Shown one piece after another: positions 1 through 5,004 of a stretch of DNA of 5,948 nucleotides (the first letter of the stretch is position 1; the number at the start of each line of letters is the position of its first letter). Origin of the DNA: Pseudomonadota bacterium. GTDB taxonomy: Bacteria > Pseudomonadota > Alphaproteobacteria > Caulobacterales > Caulobacteraceae. A program made the position numbers and the translations under genes. The stretch lies in assembly GCA_023445955.1 (NCBI GenBank), contig JAEXJH010000499.1:1-5948 (forward strand), in the 5' to 3' direction. Under the pieces are notes generated by a model. That model had not been told where the DNA came from. It searched no databases and saw nothing but the letters and a program-made list of their open reading frames with translations.

Positions 1-1554
1 GGTCTGGACGACAACGCGCGGAGCGCCTTGCGCGCCCTGCAGCCGGTCATCCGCAAGACCATCGGCCCGGCGCTGGACGCGTTCTACGCCAAGGTCCGCG
101 CCAATCCCGAGACCCGCAAGTTCTTCGGCGACGACAAGCACATGCAGGCCGCCTCGGGCCGCCAGCAGACCCACTGGGACGTGATCTCGCGCGCCGAGTT
201 CGACGACACCTACGTCAAGGCCGTGCGCACGATCGGCCAGACCCATGCCCGCATCGGCCTGGAGCCGCGCTGGTATATCGGCGGCTATGCGGTGGTCAGC
301 GAGCACCTGATCCGCGCCGTGATCAACGACCAGTGGCCCAAGGGTTTCATGGCCAAGGGCGATCCGGACAAGGCCGGCGACGCGGTCAGCGCGCTGATGA
401 AGGCGGTCATGCTGGACATGGACTTCGCCATCTCGATCTATCTGGAGACCATCGAGGCCGAGCGCCAGCGCCTGGAGGCGGTGCGCCTGGCCAACGAGGC
501 CAGCCAGAGCGCTGTGGTCCAGGCGCTGGGCGACGCGCTCGACCGCCTGGCCCAGGGCGACCTGGTCGGCCGGCTGTCGGCCGAGGTCACGCCCGAGTTC
601 CAGAAGCTGAAGGACGACTTCAACAACGCCGTCGGCATCCTCGAACAGGCCATGAGCCGCGTGGCCGAGGCCACCGACGGCATCCGCTCGGGCGCCGACG
701 AGATCGGCGTGGCCGCCGACGACCTGTCGCGCCGCACCGAGCAGCAGGCCGCCAGCCTGGAAGAGACCGCCGCAGCGCTGGACGAGATCACCTCGACCGT
801 CCGTCGCTCGGCCGCCGGGGCCAAGCAGGCCCAGGACGTGGTGATCGGCGCCAAGGCCGAGGCCGAGAAGTCGGGCGTCGTGGTCGACCAGGCCGTGGCG
901 GCGATGGGCGAGATCGAAACCAGCTCGCGCTCGATCGGCAACATCATCGGGGTGATCGACGAGATCGCCTTCCAGACCAACCTCCTGGCGCTGAACGCCG
1001 GGGTCGAGGCGGCGCGGGCCGGGGAGGCTGGTCGCGGCTTTGCGGTGGTGGCGCAGGAAGTCCGCGCGCTGGCCCAGCGCGCGGCTGACGCGGCCAAGGA
1101 AATCAAGACCCTGATCGCCAACTCGACCGCCCAGGTCGACCGCGGCGTGGGTCTGGTCGGCCAGACCGGCGAGGCCCTGCGCGGCATCGTCGGCAAGGTG
1201 GCCGAGATCGACGCCCTGATCGTGGAGATCGCCAGCTCGGCCCAGGAGCAGGCCACGGGCCTCAACCAAGTGAACACGGCCGTCAACCAGATGGACCAGG
1301 TCACCCAGCAGAACGCCGCCATGGTGGAGCAGACGACGGCCGCGACCCATTCCCTCAAGGGTCAGACGCTGGAGCTGGTCAAGCAGGTGTCGACGTTCTC
1401 GATTTCGGCGCGCCAGAAGGCCGCCGCGCCGGCTTTGCCCACGCCGACGCGCGCCCCGCCGGTCGCCCGTCCCACGAGCCGACCGGGCGCCTCGGCGCCG
1501 GTGTCGCGCGGCAACACCGCCGTGGCGCTCAAAGAAGAGTGGGAAGAGTTCTGA
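1..1554 (+). CDS. Globin-coupled soluble chemoreceptor (HemAT-like), 5' partial
   Basis: This is a cytoplasmic methyl-accepting chemotaxis protein with a heme-globin sensor, probably for oxygen or redox taxis. The frame is open from base 1, with nine residues before the TTG at 28 that already fit the globin, so the true start lies just upstream of the window. In visible-residue numbering, a protoglobin-like domain spans about 1-150. The [15 protein letters not shown] motif carries the likely proximal heme histidine (His82, codon 244-246). A HAMP-like helix with GDL and KLKDDFN covers about 172-220. The MCP hairpin follows, with its tip near residue 321 ([12 protein letters not shown]) and methylation-type EE/EQ sites on both arms ([20 protein letters not shown]). 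No membrane segment or signal peptide is seen. A Pro/Ala-rich tail ends in WEEF, a likely CheR/CheB tether. The heme ligand itself cannot be known from sequence. Related alphaproteobacterial che loci, as I recall, start with a similar soluble globin receptor (IcpA). Confidence 0.93.
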   Translation, partial: GLDDNARSALRALQPVIRKTIGPALDAFYAKVRANPETRKFFGDDKHMQAASGRQQTHWDVISRAEFDDTYVKAVRTIGQTHARIGLEPRWYIGGYAVVSEHLIRAVINDQWPKGFMAKGDPDKAGDAVSALMKAVMLDMDFAISIYLETIEAERQRLEAVRLANEASQSAVVQALGDALDRLAQGDLVGRLSAEVTPEFQKLKDDFNNAVGILEQAMSRVAEATDGIRSGADEIGVAADDLSRRTEQQAASLEETAAALDEITSTVRRSAAGAKQAQDVVIGAKAEAEKSGVVVDQAVAAMGEIETSSRSIGNIIGVIDEIAFQTNLLALNAGVEAARAGEAGRGFAVVAQEVRALAQRAADAAKEIKTLIANSTAQVDRGVGLVGQTGEALRGIVGKVAEIDALIVEIASSAQEQATGLNQVNTAVNQMDQVTQQNAAMVEQTTAATHSLKGQTLELVKQVSTFSISARQKAAAPALPTPTRAPPVARPTSRPGASAPVSRGNTAVALKEEWEEF

Positions 1555-1562
1555 GTAAAGAC

Positions 1563-1589
1563 GCAGGTCGGAGGCGAATCTTGACCTGC
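1563..1589. other. Small inverted repeat after the globin receptor gene
   Basis: GCAGGTC at 1563-1569 pairs perfectly with GACCTGC at 1583-1589 across a 13-nt loop. It begins 9 nt after the stop codon and precedes the stronger hairpin at 1599-1631. No T-run follows, so on its own it is a weak terminator. It may protect the mRNA 3' end or add to termination. Confidence 0.45.
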
Positions 1590-1598
1590 AGACAGCAG

Positions 1599-1631
1599 AA
1601 CGCCCCCGCCGAGGATATCGGCGAGGGCGTT
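1599..1631. terminator. Probable bidirectional terminator hairpin
   Basis: AACGCCCCCGCCGA (1599-1612) pairs with TCGGCGAGGGCGTT (1618-1631) around a 5-nt loop, GGATA. There is one mismatch in 14 pairs. It sits between two convergent genes (stops at 1554 and 1658), where a shared terminator is expected. On the plus strand it is followed only by a loosely T-rich stretch (TATGTGTT), and there is no clear T-run on the minus side, so efficiency is uncertain. Confidence 0.75.
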
Positions 1632-1657
1632 ATGTGTTCCCCGGAAGGGATGGACGC

Positions 1658-1969
1658 TTACGCGCCGCCCGGGAAGCGGAACGGGACCTTCACGGTGCCG
1701 GTCTTGGCGCCCATCGGGAGCTTTTCGGCGATGCACATGGCGGCCTTGTCGAAGCCCTTACCAGCCGCGCTGTTGTCGACGACCTTGCAGTCCGACAGCT
1801 TGCCGGCGTCGGCGGTGCATTCCAGCATCACCTGAGCGGCGTCGCGGGTGTTCGCGAACTGCTGCAGGCAACGGCCCATTTGATCTTCAAAACCGCCAGC
1901 GGCCGAGGCGGCCTGAGCGACGAAAAAGCTGCCAGCGATTCCCGCGGCAATAGCGATCGGATATTTCAT
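1658..1969 (-). CDS. Small exported protein with TonB C-terminal-like domain
   Basis: This gene encodes 103 residues starting MKYPIAIAAGIAGSFFVAQA. A lysine, a hydrophobic core and an A-x-A type cleavage region (AASAA) form a good Sec signal peptide, so the mature protein of about 80 residues is probably periplasmic. An upstream in-frame start at 2017 is rejected because it would bury the signal peptide, whereas the ATG at 1969 has a GGGAG site 7 nt before it. The mature part holds ECTADAGKLSDCKVV and ends GTVKVPFRF. It resembles the beta-strand core of TonB C-terminal-like proteins common in Caulobacter, including the pattern of an alanine-rich GFDKAA helix then a V-x-V-P-F-x-F strand. Four cysteines in the mature part could form two disulfides. 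It has no retained membrane anchor or proline-rich spanner, so it is not a classical TonB energy transducer. It is convergent with the globin receptor and divergent from mcpA. Its function is unknown. Confidence 0.82.
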   Translation of the reverse strand: MKYPIAIAAGIAGSFFVAQAASAAGGFEDQMGRCLQQFANTRDAAQVMLECTADAGKLSDCKVVDNSAAGKGFDKAAMCIAEKLPMGAKTGTVKVPFRFPGGA

Positions 1970-1976
1970 CCCGCTG

Positions 1977-1981
1977 CTCCC
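1977..1981 (-). promoter_or_regulatory. Ribosome binding site of the exported-protein gene
   Basis: On the minus strand this reads GGGAG, 7 nt before the ATG at 1969. It decides the start in favour of 1969 over the upstream in-frame codon at 2017. Confidence 0.6.
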
Positions 1982-2034
1982 AAGTAAAAGTGTCACGTCC
2001 TGTGGACGACGCGCCAACCGGACGCAGGAGCTTT

Positions 2035-2048
2035 CTCGCAGATGCGAG
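2035..2048. repeat. Inverted repeat copy 1, CTCGC-N4-GCGAG
   Basis: CTCGCAGATGCGAG has perfect 6-bp arms (CTCGCA/TGCGAG) around GA. The same pentamer arms with the same 4-nt centre length recur at 2105-2118. Two matching dyads 70 bp apart in one control region suggest operators for a dimeric regulator. No T-run follows, so a terminator is unlikely. Confidence 0.55.
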
Positions 2049-2082
2049 TTAAGAGAATCTGAGTCGCGAAAGAATATTGTGG

Positions 2083-2097
2083 TTTACTATCGGGTAA
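2083..2097 (+). promoter_or_regulatory. Candidate CtrA box
   Basis: TTTA-CTATCGG-GTAA, followed by CC, matches the TTAA-N7-TTAA(CC) CtrA consensus with one mismatch in each half and exact spacing. It lies within a wider dyad (GTGGTT 2079-2084, AACCAC 2096-2101). It is 26 nt upstream of the candidate -35 of mcpA, further than the usual CtrA overlap with -35. Caulobacter mcpA is known to be cell-cycle controlled, with CtrA implicated, which favours this site. Two mismatches keep it tentative. Confidence 0.4.
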
Positions 2098-2104
2098 CCA
2101 CCAT

Positions 2105-2118
2105 CTCGCCTTTGCGAG
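2105..2118. repeat. Inverted repeat copy 2, CTCGC-N4-GCGAG
   Basis: CTCGCCTTTGCGAG has 5-bp perfect arms and matches the dyad at 2035-2048, both preceded by T. It ends 4 nt before the candidate -35 of mcpA and its last G starts a GANTC site (2118-2122). That position suits an operator for an activator or repressor of the operon. Confidence 0.55.
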
Positions 2119-2122
2119 ACTC

Positions 2123-2150
2123 TTGTTCGGCGAAACCCTCTTTATAGATT
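2123..2150 (+). promoter_or_regulatory. mcpA: Candidate sigma-73 promoter for mcpA operon
   Basis: TTGTTCG (2123-2129) and TATAGATT (2143-2150) are separated by 13 nt, inside the 10-14 nt spacing of the Caulobacter housekeeping consensus TTGACGS / GCTANAWC. The -35 keeps TTG, C and G; the -10 keeps TANAW. A start near 2157 would give a leader of about 160 nt. The match is imperfect and no second promoter can be excluded nearer the gene. Confidence 0.4.
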
Positions 2151-2302
2151 CCGCGCGCGTGGGCCTGCGACCAAATGACCATCCGGGGGCTACCGGCGCA
2201 GGTTATGTCGAATTCCCCTTAACCAAGTCAGAGGTTGTTAGGAATCTATCCTGATTATCCCCCTTCAATGTTGGCGATCCGTGGGCACGGAGCGCTGGTT
2301 GT

Positions 2303-2309
2303 GAGGGGA
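2303..2309 (+). promoter_or_regulatory. mcpA: Ribosome binding site of mcpA
   Basis: GAGGGGA lies 6 nt before the ATG at 2316 and fixes that start, rather than an in-frame TTG at 2235 that has no comparable site. Confidence 0.8.
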
Positions 2310-2315
2310 CCTGCG

Positions 2316-4286
2316 ATGAAACGGATTCGTCTCGTCGATCTGCCGTTGATCATTAAAATCGGCTTCGCGCCGGCTTTCGCGCTTCTGATGCTGGCCCTGA
2401 TGGCCGGCGGCGCCATCGTCGTGCAACGCAGCCAGTCGGCTGCGCTGCAAGATGTCGTGCAGACCGACATGCGTGAAAACATGGAGATCCAGGCGCTGTC
2501 GAAGCGCATCTCCAACATCAACGGTGAACTCTACACCGTCCTGACGCACAAGGCTGGCAACATCGACGTCGCCAAGAACGACGCCCGCATGGCCGCGGTC
2601 CTGAAGGAAACGGACGCCGTCAAGAAGGACCTCACGGCCCTGAAGGCGCGCCTGCCGGCCAGCGAGCAAGGCAAGATCGCCGATCTGATCAAGTCGCTCG
2701 ATGAATGCCGCAGCGCCATCGACACGGTCAGCGGCATGATCGGCGTGGACTTCAACATGGCCGTCGGCTTCGTCGCGCCGTTCGAAGAACAGTACGCCAA
2801 GATGAGCACGCAGCTCGACCAGGTGGTCGGCGCCGCCAACGCCCGCATCAAGGCCGAGACGGTCAAGCGCGAGGCCGAAGCCAAGGCCGCCATGACGGCG
2901 ACGATCATCATGTCGCTGGCCACCCTGGCCGCCGTCGGCGCGCTGGCCTGGTTCTCGGTCATGACGACCCGCAAGTCGATCTCGGACATCGCCGGCGCCA
3001 CCGACAAGCTGTCGAAGGGCGACAACTCCATCGACCTGGAGAAGATGACGCGCGGCGACGAGCTGGGCGCCATCGTCACGGCCCTGAAGGTGTTCCGCGA
3101 CAACCAGCTGCACCTGGATACGCTGCGCGCCGAGCAGGAGAAGTCCGCCGCCCTCACGGCCGACGAGCGCCGCGCCAAGGAAGCCGCCGCCGCCGCCGCC
3201 GCCCAGGAAGCCTCGACCGTCGTCAGCAACCTGGCCCAGGGCCTGGAGCAGCTGGCCAAGGGCGACCTGACCTTCCGCGTCACCGCCGACTTCCCGGGCG
3301 ACTACCGCAAGCTGAAGGACGACTTCAACGGCGCCATGGGCTCGCTGCAGGAGACGATGAAGGTCATCGCCGCCTCGACCGACGGCCTGCGCACCGGCGC
3401 CGACGAGATCGCCCACGCCTCGGACGACCTGTCGCGCCGCACCGAACAGCAAGCCGCCTCGCTGGAAGAGACCGCCGCGGCCCTGGACGAGCTGACCGCC
3501 ACCGTGCGCCGCACCGCCTCGGGCGCTCGCCAAGCCTCGGACGTGGTCTCGACGACGCGCGGCGAAGCGACACATTCCGGCCAGGTCGTGCATCAGGCAG
3601 TGTCGGCCATGGGCGAGATCGAAAACTCGTCCAAGCAGATCAGCCAGATCATCGGCGTGATCGACGAAATCGCCTTCCAGACCAACCTCCTGGCCCTGAA
3701 CGCCGGCGTCGAAGCCGCGCGTGCGGGTGAAGCGGGCCGCGGCTTCGCCGTCGTCGCCCAGGAAGTTCGCGCCCTCGCCCAGCGTTCGGCCGAAGCGGCC
3801 AAGGAGATCAAGGCCCTGATCTCCAGCTCGACCCAGCAGGTCAGCCAAGGCGTCAGCCTGGTCGGCCAGACGGGCGAGGCGCTGCAACGGATCGTGACGA
3901 AGGTCGGCGAGATCGACGCGCTGGTCACCGAGATCGCGGCTTCGGCCGCGGAGCAGGCGACCGGTCTGAACGAAGTCAACACCGCCGTGAACCAGATGGA
4001 TCAGGTGACCCAGCAGAACGCCGCCATGGTCGAGCAGTCGACCGCCGCGACGCACTCGCTGAAGGGCGAGACCGCCGAGCTGGTCCGCCTGATGGCCCGC
4101 TTCCAGGTCGGTTCGGGTTCCGCTTACAGCCGTCCAGCGGTCGCCGACACGGCCCATCACGCCCCGGCGCGCAATCCGGTGGCCGAGCAGCAGGCTCGCC
4201 TGAACACCTTCGCCCGCCCGGGCCGGAGCAGTGGTTCGGCGGCCGTCGCCCAGGCCCCCGCCGTCGATGGTTGGGAGGAGTTCTAA
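2316..4286 (+). CDS. mcpA: Transmembrane chemoreceptor McpA
   Basis: A 656-residue receptor, close to the length I recall for Caulobacter McpA (657). The start at 2316 has a strong binding site and gives a short basic N-terminus ([10 protein letters not shown]) before TM1 (about 11-36). A mainly helical periplasmic ligand domain runs about 37-192, TM2 is about 194-216, then HAMP about 217-270. A charged Ala-rich helix leads to a second HAMP-like unit (about 305-350, GDLTFRV, KLKDDFN). The MCP coiled coil has methylation-type sites (E384/E385 in [20 protein letters not shown] further on) and its tip near 451 ([12 protein letters not shown]). A flexible Pro/Ala tail ends W653-E-E-F656, a likely docking tag for adaptation enzymes. 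The ligand cannot be inferred. In C. crescentus McpA sits at the flagellated pole and is degraded at the swarmer-to-stalked transition by a ClpX-dependent route. It heads the che operon, and cheX starts directly at its stop codon. Confidence 0.93.
   Translation: MKRIRLVDLPLIIKIGFAPAFALLMLALMAGGAIVVQRSQSAALQDVVQTDMRENMEIQALSKRISNINGELYTVLTHKAGNIDVAKNDARMAAVLKETDAVKKDLTALKARLPASEQGKIADLIKSLDECRSAIDTVSGMIGVDFNMAVGFVAPFEEQYAKMSTQLDQVVGAANARIKAETVKREAEAKAAMTATIIMSLATLAAVGALAWFSVMTTRKSISDIAGATDKLSKGDNSIDLEKMTRGDELGAIVTALKVFRDNQLHLDTLRAEQEKSAALTADERRAKEAAAAAAAQEASTVVSNLAQGLEQLAKGDLTFRVTADFPGDYRKLKDDFNGAMGSLQETMKVIAASTDGLRTGADEIAHASDDLSRRTEQQAASLEETAAALDELTATVRRTASGARQASDVVSTTRGEATHSGQVVHQAVSAMGEIENSSKQISQIIGVIDEIAFQTNLLALNAGVEAARAGEAGRGFAVVAQEVRALAQRSAEAAKEIKALISSSTQQVSQGVSLVGQTGEALQRIVTKVGEIDALVTEIAASAAEQATGLNEVNTAVNQMDQVTQQNAAMVEQSTAATHSLKGETAELVRLMARFQVGSGSAYSRPAVADTAHHAPARNPVAEQQARLNTFARPGRSSGSAAVAQAPAVDGWEEF
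3183..3203 (+). repeat. mcpA: In-frame (GCC)7 tract encoding seven alanines
   Basis: Seven consecutive GCC codons encode Ala290-Ala296 of McpA, in the helix joining the first HAMP domain to the second HAMP-like unit. All seven use the same codon, making a trinucleotide tract that could change length by slippage without breaking the frame. Confidence 0.85.
4274..4280 (+). promoter_or_regulatory. cheX: Ribosome binding site of cheX inside the mcpA C-terminal tag
   Basis: GGAGGAG, a near-perfect Shine-Dalgarno sequence, lies 6 nt before the cheX ATG at 4287. It is formed by the Trp-Glu-Glu codons (TGG GAG GAG) of the McpA tail, so one stretch encodes the receptor tag and recruits ribosomes for the next gene. 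Confidence 0.85.
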
Positions 4287-4574
4287 ATGGCCGCCGCGAT
4301 TGCGCTGCCTGAAACCCTGGATCTGAAGGCCGCGGCCCCTCTCAAGGCCGCCTTCCTGGAACGCCGCGGCGCGGCGATCACCGTGGAAGCCGATCAGGTC
4401 CGTCGCCTCGGCGGTCTGTGCCTGCAGGTCCTGCTGGCCGCCCGCAAGGCGTGGGACCAGGACGGTCAAGCCTTTTCCATCAAGGGGCCTTCCGAGGCCT
4501 TTGTCGAAACCACCCGTCTTTTCGGCGCCGAAGGGGCGCTCCTCTCGGCGGAATTCCAAGGAGCTGAGTCGTGA
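4287..4574 (+). CDS. cheX: STAS-domain chemotaxis protein CheX (CheS-like)
   Basis: A 95-residue single-domain protein with the STAS layout: an opening strand and helix (LPETLDLKAAAPLKAAFLER), a central strand (AITVEADQV), the RLGGLCLQVLL turn and helix, then FSIKGPSEAF and a last helix. In SpoIIAA-type antagonists the turn reads D-S-S-G-L with a phosphorylated serine; here the aligned stretch is R-L-G-G-L (40-44), with Gly42 in the serine position. A phospho-switch is therefore unlikely. In Sinorhizobium the STAS protein CheS occupies the same operon place and binds CheA to speed loss of phosphate from CheY1, a reasonable model here. The name cheX follows Caulobacter usage and is unrelated to the CheX phosphatase of Thermotoga and Borrelia. 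The ATG abuts the mcpA stop, and its stop overlaps the cheY start by 4 nt. Confidence 0.82.
   Translation: MAAAIALPETLDLKAAAPLKAAFLERRGAAITVEADQVRRLGGLCLQVLLAARKAWDQDGQAFSIKGPSEAFVETTRLFGAEGALLSAEFQGAES
4558..4563 (+). promoter_or_regulatory. cheY: Ribosome binding site of cheY
   Basis: AAGGAG lies within the end of cheX, 7 nt before the GTG at 4571. It supports the GTG start and the overlapping GTGA junction. Confidence 0.75.
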
Positions 4575-4936
4575 CGCGTACGATTCTCACGGTCGATGAC
4601 TCCCGCACCATGCGGGACATGCTGCGCATGGCCCTGGCTGGCGCTGGCTTCAACGTGGTCGAAGCCGTGGACGGCGAGCATGGTCTCGAAGTCCTGTCGG
4701 CCCATCGTCCGGACGTGATCATCACGGACATCAACATGCCCAAGCTGGACGGCTTCGGCTTCATCGAGGCGGTGCGGGTCGATGACGACTATCGCGCCAT
4801 CCCGATCCTGGTGCTGACCACGGAAAGCGACCCGGCCAAGAAGCAGCGGGCTCGTGAAGCCGGCGCGACGGGCTGGATCGTCAAGCCGTTCAACCCGGAA
4901 AAGCTGGTCGACGCCATCCGCCGCGTCGCCGCCTGA
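4571..4936 (+). CDS. cheY: Chemotaxis response regulator CheY
   Basis: A 121-residue single receiver domain with no output domain. The acidic pair is D9/D10 (VDDS), the phosphoacceptor is D53 (ITDINMPKLDG), the switch threonine is T83 (VLTTES) and the invariant lysine is K105 (WIVKPF). All catalytic residues are present, so it should be phosphorylated by the adjacent CheA. The aromatic switch position, Tyr106 in E. coli CheY, is Trp102 here, as in several alphaproteobacterial CheYs. It starts at GTG in a GTGA overlap with cheX, which indicates translational coupling. By position it corresponds to CheYI of the Caulobacter major che cluster. Whether it binds the flagellar motor or acts as a phosphate sink cannot be told from sequence; alphaproteobacteria often have several CheYs with divided roles. 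Confidence 0.93.
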   Translation: MTRTILTVDDSRTMRDMLRMALAGAGFNVVEAVDGEHGLEVLSAHRPDVIITDINMPKLDGFGFIEAVRVDDDYRAIPILVLTTESDPAKKQRAREAGATGWIVKPFNPEKLVDAIRRVAA

Positions 4937-5004
4937 ACCGGGCCCAGTACCGCGTACCGAGTTTTGACTACCCGTTGCTAGACGCGAATTAGGACGTACG
5001 GGAT
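4937..5004 (+). other. Gap between cheY and cheA with small dyad
   Basis: These 68 nt break the otherwise gapless operon. A short dyad GTAC-CGC-GTAC lies at 4947-4957 and another GTAC at 4996-4999. TTGACTA (4964-4970) and GCTAGAC (4977-4983) each look like a sigma-73 element, but only 6 nt separate them, too close for a normal promoter. The cheA start has only a weak AGGA at 4991-4994. Confidence 0.5.

Larger units (their letters stand above)
1970..2315. other. Divergent control region between the exported-protein gene and mcpA
   Basis: This is 346 bp without a convincing gene, and its middle (about 2046-2150) is clearly more AT-rich than the flanking coding DNA. It must hold the promoters for the minus-strand gene and for the mcpA operon. 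It contains a 5-bp inverted repeat in the minus-strand leader (CGTCC-TGT-GGACG, 1996-2008), two CTCGC-N4-GCGAG repeats, a CtrA-like box, a sigma-73-like promoter and a group of GANTC sites, listed separately. Positions about 2157-2315 would be a long mcpA leader with G5 (2185-2189) and C5 (2259-2263) runs that could pair. A TTAACC at 2219-2224 resembles a CtrA half site. I found no clear promoter for the minus-strand gene and no recognisable riboswitch. Confidence 0.7.
2055..2328. promoter_or_regulatory. Group of six GANTC (CcrM methylation) sites
   Basis: GANTC occurs at 2055 (GAATC), 2061 (GAGTC), 2118 (GACTC), 2147 (GATTC), 2242 (GAATC) and 2324 (GATTC). The site at 2118 abuts the candidate -35, and the site at 2147 lies in the candidate -10. 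GANTC is the target of the cell-cycle methyltransferase CcrM, and methylated sites in promoters are used by the regulator GcrA. By eye I found none in the globin receptor gene or in mcpA after its first codons. That this region is regulated through methylation is inference. Confidence 0.55.

Noticed and set aside
961..1080. Recent duplication or gene conversion between the two receptor signalling domains
   Set aside because: The proteins are nearly identical here compared with 3663-3782, but many third codon positions differ, which fits purifying selection on an old pair.
1539..1987. Plus-strand frames starting at 1539 and 1634 over the convergent gap
   Set aside because: They run antisense through the exported-protein gene and the terminator hairpin, have no binding site and resemble no family.
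1970..2017. Longer start at 2017 for the minus-strand exported protein
   Set aside because: It would add 16 residues ahead of a well-formed signal peptide, and the downstream ATG has a good binding site.
2235..2315. Longer mcpA start at TTG 2235, adding 27 residues
   Set aside because: It would place a proline-rich stretch before TM1 and has no binding site. The ATG at 2316 has GAGGGGA 6 nt upstream and gives the family's usual length.
2265..4559. 764-codon open frame antisense to mcpA, and similar long antisense or shifted frames elsewhere
   Set aside because: High GC leaves few stops. The frame is a shadow of mcpA with a biased Gly/Arg/Asp composition and no recognisable domain.
4964..4983. 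Internal sigma-73 promoter before cheA
   Set aside because: Both elements look right, but only 6 nt separate TTGACTA and GCTAGAC, against the 10-14 expected.
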